Shown here in pieces: positions 27,367 to 36,599 of a stretch of DNA of 64,000 bases. The position numbers and the translations under genes are program-made. A model generated the notes under the pieces. That model ran no database searches, was not told the origin of the DNA, and was given only the letters and a program-made list of their open reading frames with translations. The stretch's first letter is position 1, and each line of letters begins with the position of its first letter. Origin of the DNA: Acinetobacter pragensis. Lineage in GTDB: Bacteria > Pseudomonadota > Gammaproteobacteria > Pseudomonadales > Moraxellaceae. The stretch is from the NCBI RefSeq assembly GCF_001605895.1, contig NZ_LUAW01000001.1, forward strand, positions 1-64,000, read 5' to 3'.

Positions 27367-27486
27367 ATATCTCATGGTGATAATTCAAACAGATTTTTAG
27401 CAAAAATATAACAAAAAAATGGGTTTTTTATACAAATCAAGCGTACCATACACATTAGTAAAATTTTGTAAATAAGGTCACCAATT

Positions 27487-28767
27487 ATGAATAAACTTAG
27501 AAGCGGTTGGTGTGTAAATCTTGGGTTATGCGTCTTAAGTGCAGGAATTCAAAGTGTTTCTGCTGCGGATGCATTCAGCGCTGAAAGCCCGTGGATGCTG
27601 GGAGATTGGAACGGTCAGCGGACTGAACTGCAGCAAAAAGGCTATGATTTCAGTTTTGGCTATACCGGTGAAATGGCGACGCTGCTGGATGCCAAGCATT
27701 CGTCTGGCCATGATACTGAGTATGCCGACCAGTTTGCCTTCGGCGCGCATTTAGATTTAGAAAAAATTCTGGGCTGGCGAGACACAGAAGCGCAAATTAC
27801 CGTAACAGAACGTAATGGCCATTCCTTATCACAAACTTCTGAAGCGTTGGATGGACATTTAAGTTCAGCTCAAGAAGTATGGGGCCGGGGCCAAACTTGG
27901 CGTTTGACTGATTTTTGGATCAAGAAAAAATTCTTAGACCAAAAATTAGATGTGAAAGCCGGACGTTTTGGTGAAGGCGAAGACTTCAACAGTTTTGATT
28001 GTGATTTTCAAAATTTGGCGCTGTGCGGTTCGCAGGTCGGCAACTGGGTAGGCGACCAATGGTACAACTGGCCGGTCAGCCAGTGGGCGGCGCGGGTAAA
28101 ATACAATATCCGTCCAGATTTATTTGCGCAAATCGGCGCCTATGAATACAACCCCGAAAATCTTGAGCGCGGCAAAGGCTGGAATTTGAGCACTGACGGC
28201 TCGCATGGCGCAATCATTCCTGCCGAAGTCGTCTGGTCTCCGAAAGTGGGCGCGAACAAACTGCCGGGCGAATACCGCGCAGGCTACTACTACAGTACTG
28301 CGGATGCGGATGTTATCGGCAGCGCATCAAATGAAAAAGATCATCATCAAGGCGGCTGGCTGGTTGCCAAGCAGCAGCTGACTGCGCATCAAGGTGACGC
28401 TTCACGCGGCTTGAGCGGTTTCGTGAATGTTACTGTTCATGACTCAGAGACCAACAGCGTCAGTGATATGCAAAATATCGGCTTGGTGTATAAAGGCGCG
28501 TTTGATGCCCGCCCGCAGGATGAAATTGCCATCGGTCTTGGACGCATCAATATTAATGATGATGTCAATGACGCCAATATTGCCAATGGCGCAGTTGATG
28601 CCCGCGGCTTGCAAAGCGAAGAGTACGATGCCGAAATTTATTATGGCATCCATGCTGCCAACTGGCTGACAGTCCGTCCAAATATTCAATATATCCGCCA
28701 TGTCGGCGCATATAAAAATGGTGAGAATGCATGGGTCGGCGGAATTAAATTCCAGACTGCATTCTAG
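27487..28767 (+). CDS. OprB-family carbohydrate porin, copy A
   Basis: 426 residues. A signal peptide (ending near SVSAADAF) precedes a beta-barrel rich in aromatic residues, with repeated OprB-family blocks such as WMLGDWNGQRTELQQKGYDF near the start, NSFDCDFQNLALCGSQVGN, and WAARVKYNIRPDLFAQIGAYEY. It should let glucose and related sugars cross the outer membrane. It directly precedes the quinoprotein glucose dehydrogenase gene, so it supplies that enzyme's substrate in the periplasm. AAGG precedes the ATG. Confidence 0.93.
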   Translation: MNKLRSGWCVNLGLCVLSAGIQSVSAADAFSAESPWMLGDWNGQRTELQQKGYDFSFGYTGEMATLLDAKHSSGHDTEYADQFAFGAHLDLEKILGWRDTEAQITVTERNGHSLSQTSEALDGHLSSAQEVWGRGQTWRLTDFWIKKKFLDQKLDVKAGRFGEGEDFNSFDCDFQNLALCGSQVGNWVGDQWYNWPVSQWAARVKYNIRPDLFAQIGAYEYNPENLERGKGWNLSTDGSHGAIIPAEVVWSPKVGANKLPGEYRAGYYYSTADADVIGSASNEKDHHQGGWLVAKQQLTAHQGDASRGLSGFVNVTVHDSETNSVSDMQNIGLVYKGAFDARPQDEIAIGLGRININDDVNDANIANGAVDARGLQSEEYDAEIYYGIHAANWLTVRPNIQYIRHVGAYKNGENAWVGGIKFQTAF

Positions 28768-28865
28768 TTTTTAGATCCATAAGTATTTGCCAGCAGCCGT
28801 TGGGTATTTTGATGCAAAAATTTCTGCATGTCCTGTGCAGGGCAGATACTTAGAATCTAAAAACT
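28766..28865 (+). repeat. Large imperfect inverted repeat between oprB and gcd
   Basis: Arms at 28766-28791 and 28841-28865 pair over 11, 7 and 4 base runs (AGTTTTTAGAT / ATCTAAAAACT at the outside, TAAGTAT / ATACTTA, TGCC / GGCA), with a small bulge and one G-U. The left arm begins inside the porin stop codon (28765-28767). It could act as an mRNA stability or partial termination element between the two genes. Confidence 0.6.
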
Positions 28866-28877
28866 GTCAAAACAGGC

Positions 28878-28904
28878 GCTCAGAGGATGTTGCATCCTCA
28901 GAGC
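28878..28904 (+). promoter_or_regulatory. Second hairpin upstream of gcd
   Basis: A 7-bp perfect stem (GAGGATG / CATCCTC) with a TTG loop, extended to 12 pairs with one mismatch. No T run follows, so it is not a clear terminator. It lies 33 bases before the gcd start. Confidence 0.45.
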
Positions 28905-28936
28905 TTTCAACAGAATCTTAGAAATAGGTGGTCAAT

Positions 28937-31339
28937 ATGAGTACTCCATCTTCAGGTTCAGCACTGAAAACCATTGCCGCAGTGATTGCCGCAATTTTTG
29001 GTTTGGTGCTGCTGATTGGAGGGATTTATCTTGCAGTTCTTGGTGGGTCTTGGTACTACATCATTGCAGGTTTATTCTTCATTGCTACTGCAGTTTTACT
29101 GCAAAAATTAAAAAGCACGGCTTTAATTGTTTATGCTGCCTTAGTTTTAGGCACAGTGGTTTGGGGATTGTGGGAAGTTGGATCAGACTTCTTTGCACTT
29201 GCACCCCGCTTAGATATTCTGGGCCTTTTCGGCCTGTTCTTATTAATTCCTGCAGTAACCCGCGGTTTTGATAATTCTAAAGGCGCGAAAGTTGTGTTGA
29301 CCGGTTCGCTGGCCATCACCATCGCTGTCATGATTTATGCTGTATTCAATGATCCGCAGGAAATCCGCGGTGAGCTGAGCACGAAGCAGCCTGCAGTGTC
29401 ACAAGCGATTCCGGGTGTGGCTGATGAAGACTGGCCAGCGTATGGCCGTACGCAGTCAGGTTTGCGTTATTCGCCGTTAAAGCAGATTAACTCAGAAAAC
29501 GTCAAAGACCTTGAAGTGGCTTGGGAATATCATACTGGTGAATCTAAAACCGATAATGACTCTGGTGAAACCACCAACCAAGTGACGCCGATTAAAGTGG
29601 GCAACAATATGTACATCTGTACAACCCACCAAAAATTGACAGCGCTTGATCCGGTTACGGGCAAAGCGAAATGGACATTTGATCCGAAGCTAAAAGCGGA
29701 TAACACTTATCAGCATTTAACTTGCCGCGGTGTTTCTTACTATGACGCAAATAATACTGCCGGTTTTGAAGCAAGCTTAGCGGCGAAAAAAACCGCGTCT
29801 GCTGAATGTCCGCAGAAAGTCATTCTTCCTGTGAATGATGGCCGTCTGGTTGCGGTGAATCCGACTACGGGTAAACCATGTTCTGACTTTGGCCATAATG
29901 GCGAAGTTGATCTGCAAAAAGATATGCCATTCCCTTATCCAGGCGGATATGTTCCAACATCGCCACCGGTGATTACAGGAACAACCATTATCATTGGCGG
30001 TTCTACTACGGATAACTATTCAACTGAAGAGCCTTCAGGCGTGATCCGCGGCTATGACGTGAATACAGGCGCGCTTCTTTGGGTATTTGATACCGGTGCA
30101 GAAGATCCGAATGCAATTCCGGCACCTGGTCAAAAATTTGTCCATAACTCTCCAAATGCATGGGCGCCGCTTGCCTATGATGCGAAATTGGATATTGTAT
30201 ATGTGCCGACCGGTGTGGGTACGCCAGATATTTGGGGCGGCAACCGTACAGAGCTGGATGAGCGCTATGCAAACTCTATGCTTGCACTGAATGCATCGAC
30301 TGGTAAATTGATTTGGAACTTCCAAACCACCCATCATGACTTGTGGGATATGGATGTGCCATCTCAGCCTACATTGGCGGATATTAAAGATAAAACAGGA
30401 CAAACAGTTCCTGCCATCTATGTCTTGACTAAAACAGGCAACGCCTTTGTTTTAGACCGCCGTACCGGTAAAGCGATTGTGCCTATTACAGAAAAGCCAG
30501 TTCCTCAGTCTGTAAAACGCGGTCCTCAAACCAAAGGCGAACGCTATTCTCCAACACAGCCATTCTCTGATTTTGATATGGCGCCAAAAGATAAATTGAC
30601 AGACAAGCAAATGTGGGGCGCAACCATGTTTGACCAATTGGTCTGCCGTGTGTCTTTCCATAAATTGAACTATGACGGCATTTATACTCCGCCTTCTGAA
30701 AATGGAACACTCGTTTTCCCTGGCAACTTGGGTGTATTTGAATGGGGCGGCATGTCTGTCAACCCAGACCGTCAAATTGCGGTGATGAATCCGATTGGCT
30801 TGCCATTTGTCACTAAGCTGATTCCTGCAGATCCGAACCGTAAGCAAACAGCGAAAGGCGCGGGTACAGAAGCCGGTGTACAGCCGATGTATGGCGTACC
30901 TTACGGTGTTGAAATCAGCGCGTTCCTATCGCCATTTGGCTTGCCATGCAAACAGCCGGCATGGGGCTATGTTGCCGGTGTTGACTTGAATACGCATGAA
31001 ACTGCATGGAAACGCCGTATCGGTACGATCCGTGACAGTATGCCGGGCATTCCATTGCCTCCATTTAAAATGGGCGTGCCAATGCTGGGCGGTTCAATCT
31101 CTACTGCGGGTAACGTGATGTTTATTGGCGCAACTCAGGATGATTACATCCGCGCCATCAACGTAACCAATGGCGATGAGCTTTGGAAAGGCCGTTTACC
31201 GGCTGGCGGTCAAGCCACTCCAATGACTTATGAAGCCAATGGTAAACAGTATGTGGTGATTATGGCCGGCGGTCATGGTTCATTCGGCACAAAAATGGGT
31301 GACTCATTGGTTGCCTACGCACTGCCAGATAAGAAATAA
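28937..31339 (+). CDS. gcd: PQQ-dependent membrane glucose dehydrogenase
   Basis: 800 residues from ATG 28937, which has GGTGG upstream; a GTG at 28928 is an alternative. Five membrane helices occupy roughly residues 8-135. The eight-bladed periplasmic quinoprotein propeller follows, with WPAYGRTQSGLRYSPLKQIN, HHDLWDMDVPSQPTL and the active-site Asp in VLDRRTGKAIVP. It oxidises glucose to gluconolactone and passes electrons to ubiquinone. It requires PQQ, whose biosynthesis genes are not in this window. It follows the OprB porin, as in other Acinetobacter. Confidence 0.97.
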   Translation: MSTPSSGSALKTIAAVIAAIFGLVLLIGGIYLAVLGGSWYYIIAGLFFIATAVLLQKLKSTALIVYAALVLGTVVWGLWEVGSDFFALAPRLDILGLFGLFLLIPAVTRGFDNSKGAKVVLTGSLAITIAVMIYAVFNDPQEIRGELSTKQPAVSQAIPGVADEDWPAYGRTQSGLRYSPLKQINSENVKDLEVAWEYHTGESKTDNDSGETTNQVTPIKVGNNMYICTTHQKLTALDPVTGKAKWTFDPKLKADNTYQHLTCRGVSYYDANNTAGFEASLAAKKTASAECPQKVILPVNDGRLVAVNPTTGKPCSDFGHNGEVDLQKDMPFPYPGGYVPTSPPVITGTTIIIGGSTTDNYSTEEPSGVIRGYDVNTGALLWVFDTGAEDPNAIPAPGQKFVHNSPNAWAPLAYDAKLDIVYVPTGVGTPDIWGGNRTELDERYANSMLALNASTGKLIWNFQTTHHDLWDMDVPSQPTLADIKDKTGQTVPAIYVLTKTGNAFVLDRRTGKAIVPITEKPVPQSVKRGPQTKGERYSPTQPFSDFDMAPKDKLTDKQMWGATMFDQLVCRVSFHKLNYDGIYTPPSENGTLVFPGNLGVFEWGGMSVNPDRQIAVMNPIGLPFVTKLIPADPNRKQTAKGAGTEAGVQPMYGVPYGVEISAFLSPFGLPCKQPAWGYVAGVDLNTHETAWKRRIGTIRDSMPGIPLPPFKMGVPMLGGSISTAGNVMFIGATQDDYIRAINVTNGDELWKGRLPAGGQATPMTYEANGKQYVVIMAGGHGSFGTKMGDSLVAYALPDKK

Positions 31340-31360
31340 TGAACTGAGATAACGCATAAG

Positions 31361-31389
31361 AAAAAAGCCTGATTCGTCAGGCTTTTTTT
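31361..31389 (+). terminator. Terminator after gcd
   Basis: A 12-bp stem (AAAAAAGCCTGA / TCAGGCTTTTTT) closed by a stable TTCG tetraloop, then T residues. It lies about 20 bases after the gcd stop. Confidence 0.92.
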
Positions 31390-31567
31390 GTTATTCAAAT
31401 AAATGCTAAAGAATGAAGAAAATGATCAATATCGATAAAAATAAAATGAAAAGGGCTGAAAAGCGTTATATCAGCGAAATCTCTATAGCCTTATCAATAA
31501 AACCGCTATGAAATATGTAAAAAACGCATTTTCTTGATAGATGAAATCTCGCTATGCTGTGCGCCGT

Positions 31568-31573
31568 TATAAT
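31568..31573 (+). promoter_or_regulatory. Candidate -10 element for the sulfite reductase gene
   Basis: A perfect TATAAT 22 bases before the start codon. No matching -35 is visible at 16-18 bases, as expected if an activator such as CysB is required. The short leader leaves no room for a ribosome binding site. Confidence 0.5.
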
Positions 31574-31594
31574 AGAAATTACTAGCTGTACGCC

Positions 31595-33238
31595 ATGTAT
31601 TTATATACTGATTTTGACCAGCAACTGGTTAATGAACGTGTTGCACAGTTCCGCGATCAAACGGAACGTTATTTAGCAGGCAAATTGACGGAAGATGAAT
31701 ACCGTCCGCTTCGCCTTCAAAATGGTTTGTATGTTCAGCGCTATGCACCGATGCTGCGTATTGCAGTGCCTTATGGCCTGATGAACTCCAATCAGCTCCG
31801 TAAAATTTCGGATTTGGCGCAAGAATATGACCGCGGCTATGCGCACGTATCAACACGTCAAAATATTCAGTTTAACTGGCCTGCATTGGAAAATGTGCCT
31901 GATATGCTGCAGGAACTTGCATCTGTGCAAATGCATGCGATTCAAACTTCAGGCAACTGTATCCGCAACACCACAACCGACCAGTATGCGGGCGTGGTTG
32001 CCGGTGAGATTGCGGATCCGCGTCCAACCTGCGAATTGATCCGCCAATGGTCGACATTCCATCCTGAATTCGCTTTCTTGCCGCGTAAATTTAAAATCGC
32101 AGTATCTGCACTGGAAGATATTGACCGCGCTGCAACTTCATTCCACGATATCGGTGTGTATATTGTGAAAAATGAAGCGGGCGAAATTGGCTACAAAATT
32201 AAAGTGGGCGGCGGTTTAGGCCGTACACCTGTGATCGGCAGCTTCATCCGTGATTTCCTGCCGCGTGAAGATTTGATCGCGTATCTGGAAGCGGTGCTTC
32301 GTGTATATAACCTGCATGGCCGCCGTGACAACAAATATAAAGCGCGTATTAAAATTTTAGTGAAGGCGTTAACGCCTGCAGTATTTGCTGAAAAAGTCGA
32401 AGCTGAATTTGCGCATACTATCAAAACTTTAAAAATTGATGCAGATACGCTGAAAAAAATGGATGAAAACTTTACGCCATTTGATTATCAGCATTATGCC
32501 GATGAAGATTTCGCTGCGCAGTTCGCCGCTGAGCCGAAATTCAAGCAATGGTTCAATATCAATACCAATGCGCATAAAGTTTCAGGCTACCGTATCGTTA
32601 CGATTTCATTGAAGCGTGCAGGTGTTGCGCCTGGGGACATGACTGTTGAAGAAATGAACCTGATCGCGGATCTTGCAGATAAATACACCTTTGGTGAGCT
32701 GCGCACAACGCACGAGCAAAATATTTCGCTGGTCGATGTGCCGCAAAAAGATTTGTTTGAATTGTGGCAAACACTGGATCAGCATAACTTGGCGCGTGCG
32801 CATATCGGGTTTATTACCGATATTATCTGCTGCCCAGGCGGGGACTTCTGTTCATTGGCCAATGCGAAATCTATTCCAATTTCGGAAGCGATTTCACGCC
32901 GTTTTGATGACTTGGATACCGTATACAACCTTGGCCACATTGACCTGAATATTTCAGGCTGTATGAATGCCTGCGGACATCACCATGTCGGCAATATCGG
33001 TATCTTGGGTGTAGACAAAAAAGGCGCGGAGTTTTACCAAATCACTTTGGGCGGCAACGCAGACCATGATGCCTCTATCGGTGACATTCTTGGGCCATCA
33101 TTCGCCGCTGACGTGGTTCCGGACATCATTGAAGAAATCCTGAATACGTATTTAGATTTACGTACAGAAGGCGAAGAGTTCATCGAAACTTACCGCCGTG
33201 TCGGCATTCAGCCATTTAAGGAGCGCGCATATGCTTAA
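31595..33238 (+). CDS. cysI: Assimilatory sulfite reductase hemoprotein (nitrite/sulfite reductase)
   Basis: 547 residues. Siroheme and [4Fe-4S] ligands are visible: CCPGGDFCSLANAKS and NISGCMNACGHHHVGNIGI, each pair giving the C-x5-C and C-x3-C arrangement. The substrate Arg/Lys region STRQNIQFNW is near residue 88, and the second half repeats the first, as expected. It reduces sulfite to sulfide for cysteine synthesis. The DUF934 gene overlaps its end by eight bases and follows cysI in other gammaproteobacteria, so a coupled two-gene unit is likely. Nitrite cannot be excluded as substrate. Confidence 0.9.
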   Translation: MYLYTDFDQQLVNERVAQFRDQTERYLAGKLTEDEYRPLRLQNGLYVQRYAPMLRIAVPYGLMNSNQLRKISDLAQEYDRGYAHVSTRQNIQFNWPALENVPDMLQELASVQMHAIQTSGNCIRNTTTDQYAGVVAGEIADPRPTCELIRQWSTFHPEFAFLPRKFKIAVSALEDIDRAATSFHDIGVYIVKNEAGEIGYKIKVGGGLGRTPVIGSFIRDFLPREDLIAYLEAVLRVYNLHGRRDNKYKARIKILVKALTPAVFAEKVEAEFAHTIKTLKIDADTLKKMDENFTPFDYQHYADEDFAAQFAAEPKFKQWFNINTNAHKVSGYRIVTISLKRAGVAPGDMTVEEMNLIADLADKYTFGELRTTHEQNISLVDVPQKDLFELWQTLDQHNLARAHIGFITDIICCPGGDFCSLANAKSIPISEAISRRFDDLDTVYNLGHIDLNISGCMNACGHHHVGNIGILGVDKKGAEFYQITLGGNADHDASIGDILGPSFAADVVPDIIEEILNTYLDLRTEGEEFIETYRRVGIQPFKERAYA

Positions 33239-33716
33239 TACAGCACTTCAAGTTCTCTCTAAAGATGGCTCTGTAGCCGGAAATACTTATCAATTGATTG
33301 GTGAAGATGGTGTTTTGCCGCAAGGTGACGTGGTTTTGACGGTAGAGCAATTGGATCAATTGGCTAATGTGTCTGGTAAAAAAGGCCTGTTTGTGACAGT
33401 TGATGCTTCTCCTGAAGATCATCAGTTCCCGCTGGATCAATTGGATACGATCTTCATAGATTTTGCCGGCTTTAACGATGGCCGCGGCTATTCATTTGCC
33501 GCGCTGCTGCGCCGTCAAGGCTATCAAGGTGAGCTTCGTGCAACTGGAGATGTTTTCAAGGATGTCTTGAACTACATGAAACGCTCTGGCTTTGATTCTT
33601 TTGTGGTGAAAGAAGGCAAAGACATTCAGGAAGCCGCTGCTGGTTTAGGTGATTTTACCAACCCTTATCAGGCGTCGACTGCTGTGCCGAAAGCGCATTA
33701 TCAAACGGGTGCTTAA
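33231..33716 (+). CDS. DUF934 protein, sulfite reductase partner
   Basis: 161 residues from ATG 33231, which has AAGGAGC about seven bases upstream and lies inside the cysI end. Conserved DUF934 stretches are visible: FPLDQLDTIFIDFAGFNDG and GRGYSFAALLRRQGYQGELRATG, then a C-terminal region FDSFVVKEGKD. DUF934 proteins accompany sulfite or nitrite reductases and are thought to contribute to sulfite reduction, but the exact job is not established. The overlap suggests translational coupling with cysI. Confidence 0.88.
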   Translation: MLNTALQVLSKDGSVAGNTYQLIGEDGVLPQGDVVLTVEQLDQLANVSGKKGLFVTVDASPEDHQFPLDQLDTIFIDFAGFNDGRGYSFAALLRRQGYQGELRATGDVFKDVLNYMKRSGFDSFVVKEGKDIQEAAAGLGDFTNPYQASTAVPKAHYQTGA

Positions 33717-33732
33717 TGCATTCTGATTGAAG

Positions 33733-33758
33733 AAAAAGCCTGCTTATGCAGGCTTTTT
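33733..33758 (+). terminator. Terminator after the DUF934 gene
   Basis: An 11-bp stem (AAAAAGCCTGC / GCAGGCTTTTT), four-base loop, and T run, between convergent genes. Confidence 0.92.
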
Positions 33759-33771
33759 TTATTGGGTGAAA

Positions 33772-34221
33772 TCAGCTGTTTTCAAGCTGGCAATTAATCA
33801 TCCATTTAATGCCGAACTGATCTGTAAAGGCGCCGTACAGCGCGCCCCAAAAAGTTTTATCCAGAGGCATTTCAATTGAACCATTGGCAGAAAGCGCATC
33901 AAACAGCGGTTTAGCTTTCGCTTGTTCACTGCTGTCTAAATTGATCGAAATATAGTGATTGGTTCCTACTGTAAAGGGCTGATTGGTTTGCGCGCAGAAC
34001 TGTTCATTCACATCAGAGGCCATGAGAACCGTAGATTCATTAATCGGCAGGGAAATGTGCATGATTTTTTGTTTATCTGCATCTGAAAGCGTCACGCCGT
34101 CTTGAGCTGGCATGTCGCCGTAGCGCATCAAGGGAGAGAATTCACCGCCAAAGACAGATTTGTAGAAATTGAAGGCGGCTTCGGTATTGCCATGAAAATT
34201 GAGGTAGTGATTGAGCTGCAT
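33772..34221 (-). CDS. VOC-superfamily protein (PhnB/YjdN-like)
   Basis: 149 residues, two betaalphabetabetabeta modules of the vicinal oxygen chelate fold. It begins LNHYLNFHGNTEAAFNFYKSVFGGEF and contains PINESTVLMASDV and the closing WGALYGAFTDQFGIKWMINC motif typical of PhnB-type proteins annotated 3-demethylubiquinone-9 methyltransferase-like. No metal triad is obvious. Substrate unknown; single gene. Confidence 0.88.
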   Translation of the reverse strand: MQLNHYLNFHGNTEAAFNFYKSVFGGEFSPLMRYGDMPAQDGVTLSDADKQKIMHISLPINESTVLMASDVNEQFCAQTNQPFTVGTNHYISINLDSSEQAKAKPLFDALSANGSIEMPLDKTFWGALYGAFTDQFGIKWMINCQLENS

Positions 34222-34304
34222 TTTAGATGTCCATTTTTGTTATGTATAACTTTAGATATTAGGACACTTTCCTTAACTTTAAATGGTGCATCTATTAAAA
34301 AATG

Positions 34305-34348
34305 TAAGCATAAAAAATCCTCCGAATATGGAGGATTTTTTATGCTTA
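34305..34348 (-). terminator. Long terminator stem after the thiolase gene
   Basis: A 19-bp perfect inverted repeat (left arm 34305-34323, right arm 34330-34348) with a six-base loop and internal A and T runs. It sits between two minus-strand genes, about 70 bases past the thiolase stop. Confidence 0.88.
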
Positions 34349-34416
34349 CTTATTTGGAGTGAGAGAGTTGGGCTTTTCTTCCTCTCTCTAGCGCTCTCTC
34401 AAAGGGAGACAGGACT

Positions 34417-35592
34417 TTATAGAATTTCAATCGCTACAGCAGTTGCCTCACCGCCGCCAATGCACAGGGCTGCAATACCACGTTTGCCACCAGTGCGTTT
34501 AAGTGCGTGAATCAGTGTCAAAATAATACGTGAACCTGTCGAACCTACTGGGTGGCCTAATGCGCATGCGCCACCATGAATATTAACTTTCTCGGCATCC
34601 AGCTTAAATTCATCCATTGGACATATGGTGACCATGGCAAAAGCTTCGTTAATTTCCCAAAGATCGACATCTTGTGCATCCCAGCCAGTTTTATTCAGCA
34701 CTTTTTGAATTGCGCCCACTGGGGCAATGGTAAATTCAGAAGGATGCTGAGAGTTTGATGCATAAGCCACAATTTTCGCTAAAGGCGCTAAACCTTTGGC
34801 TACAGCATTTTCAGCAGAAGTTAAGACTAGAGCTGATGCGCCATCAGAAATCGAGCTGGCATTGGCTGCTGTAATTGTACCGTCTTTTGCAAAAGCAGGG
34901 CGCAGGCTTGAAATTTTGTCAATATTGGCATTGAATGGCTGTTCATCTTTATCAATGATGACATCGCCTTTACGGGATGAAATGGTTACAGGAGTAATTT
35001 CATCTGCAAAATACCCTTCAGTAATTGCTGTTTGAGCGCGCTTGAGTGAGCGGATGGCAAAATCATCCATTTGTTGACGGGTATAGCCTTTGGTATTTGC
35101 CATATCTTGCGCAAATGAACCCATTAAACGCCCGGTTTCAGCATCTTCTAGGCCATCTAGGAACATATGGTCTTTTACTTCGCCATGGCCCATACGGTAG
35201 CCTGCACGCGCTTTCGTCAGCACATAAGGCGCATTGGTCATTGATTCCATGCCGCCTGCTACCGCTATTTCTGCAGAACCGGCTTTAATCATGTCTGCTG
35301 CCTGCATGACTGCTTTCATGCCTGAGCCGCAAAGCTTATTGATGGTCACTGCGCCTGTAGAATCTGGCAGACCTGCAAGGCGCATCGCCTGACGTGCTGG
35401 ACCCTGTTTTAAGCCAGCAGGAAGGACACAGCCCATAATGACTTCTTCAACATCGTTGGGCTGCAAGCCTGCACGTGAAATGGCTTCTTTAATCGCAGCT
35501 GCGCCTAATTGAGGCGCGGTTAAACCAGAAAGGCTGCCTTGAAAGCCGCCCATAGCCGTACGTGCGCCATTTACAATTACGATGTCCGTCAT
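34417..35592 (-). CDS. Acetyl-CoA C-acetyltransferase (AtoB/PhaA-like)
   Basis: 391 residues. The nucleophilic Cys is in NKLCGSGMKAV near residue 88, the His in GGACALGHPVGSTGSR, and the second Cys in AALCIGGGEATAV. The sequence differs from the fad-pair thiolase and matches the biosynthetic, short-chain type that condenses or cleaves acetoacetyl-CoA. It is a single gene here, with no polyhydroxybutyrate genes beside it. Confidence 0.94.
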   Translation of the reverse strand: MTDIVIVNGARTAMGGFQGSLSGLTAPQLGAAAIKEAISRAGLQPNDVEEVIMGCVLPAGLKQGPARQAMRLAGLPDSTGAVTINKLCGSGMKAVMQAADMIKAGSAEIAVAGGMESMTNAPYVLTKARAGYRMGHGEVKDHMFLDGLEDAETGRLMGSFAQDMANTKGYTRQQMDDFAIRSLKRAQTAITEGYFADEITPVTISSRKGDVIIDKDEQPFNANIDKISSLRPAFAKDGTITAANASSISDGASALVLTSAENAVAKGLAPLAKIVAYASNSQHPSEFTIAPVGAIQKVLNKTGWDAQDVDLWEINEAFAMVTICPMDEFKLDAEKVNIHGGACALGHPVGSTGSRIILTLIHALKRTGGKRGIAALCIGGGEATAVAIEIL

Positions 35593-35701
35593 TGTTATTT
35601 CTCCTAAATTTTTTAATTAAAAAATATCCTAACCCGAGCAGTATATTGAAAAATCTCACAGAATAAAGCGCAATTGCTGTGCAGAACGAAACCCGTGAGT
35701 T

Positions 35702-36223
35702 CTAGCAGACGCTTATATTTTCAACGCGAGTATGGCCCATTTTGCTGAGATTAAGCTTTTGATGAGGCAGCTGCGTAAAGGAACAATAGTAAAACCCGCC
35801 ATTGGAACCAATCGGCAAGCCTGAGATTCCTTGGAATGTGATGCTGGGTATTCCTAGTGTGCCTTTCCAGTTCAAGCTGCCATACTTTAGATCAAGCGCT
35901 TCTTTCTGCAGCACTGGTTCTGCTGGGTCCACCTGCCTGTTTTTATTTAAATCGATAAATACAATAAAGCCGCTGTTCCATTTTAATGCCTCACATTGGG
36001 TAAATGAGCCGCTTGGGCAAATCACAGTATTTGCATGATGCAATAAAGCTAAATTCTTGGCGGATTGACTGACACTCATCAATTTGGCGACGGTGGACTT
36101 TAATTCCTGTTTGGCCATGTAGTATTGAAATGAGGGCAGGGCGATTGTGGCAATGATTGCGATAACGGCAATTACGATAATGAGTTCAATCAGCGTGAAG
36201 CCATTTTTTGTTATAGAAAACAT
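35702..36223 (-). CDS. Type IV pilin-like prepilin (GspH/FimT family)
   Basis: 173 residues. A short leader ending in Gly before FTLIELIIVIAVIAIIATIALP is the class III signal cleaved by PilD, and the rest of that segment is the pilin alpha-helix. The globular part fits the GspH/FimT minor pilins. Cys residues near 67 and 77 and near the end could form disulfides. FimT-like proteins can help DNA binding in natural transformation. No other pilus genes are adjacent. Confidence 0.88.
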   Translation of the reverse strand: MFSITKNGFTLIELIIVIAVIAIIATIALPSFQYYMAKQELKSTVAKLMSVSQSAKNLALLHHANTVICPSGSFTQCEALKWNSGFIVFIDLNKNRQVDPAEPVLQKEALDLKYGSLNWKGTLGIPSITFQGISGLPIGSNGGFYYCSFTQLPHQKLNLSKMGHTRVENISVC

Positions 36224-36599
36224 GAAATTAGACCTATTGTTATATGTTTTTTTATAAAAATCGTGTTATTGGTAGTGCGTTTTAATGCTTTCTTATACTG
36301 AGCAGTTAATTTTATTACTCAAGTTTTGATAAAACTGCTAAAATAAAGGCAAGTGACAATAGGCTATTCACAAGAATAAATTGAGTAAAAAATTACCGAA
36401 TTACAACGGAAATTGTAAGTAATTTTGTCAATAATTTACTTGATTAAATTAATCAAGCACTTGGAAAAATAAGAAAGTGTTTGTATGATTCAACGTGAAT
36501 AGCTTAAAAATAAAACTGGGGTATTAGAAAGCCTATCTCAGGATAGCCAAATTTAGGCTTAAGCTTGAACAACAATTTTTATCTCTGGAGGATAAATCC
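36224..36599. other. AT-rich region upstream of ompA
   Basis: 376 bases between the divergent prepilin and ompA genes. It includes the perfect palindrome described at 36439-36457. The right end holds a strong ribosome binding site (GGAGG) and a leader for ompA. I see no gene. Confidence 0.7.
36439..36457. promoter_or_regulatory. Palindrome upstream of ompA
   Basis: CTTGATTAA-A-TTAATCAAG, a 19-base perfect palindrome about 145 bases upstream of the ompA start. A dimeric regulator might bind here; no match to a known box is claimed. Confidence 0.4.

Noticed and set aside
34349..34410. A second REP-like element after the thiolase terminator
   Set aside because: It has CTCTCTC and GAGAGAG runs but no clean hairpin matching the element at 61707.
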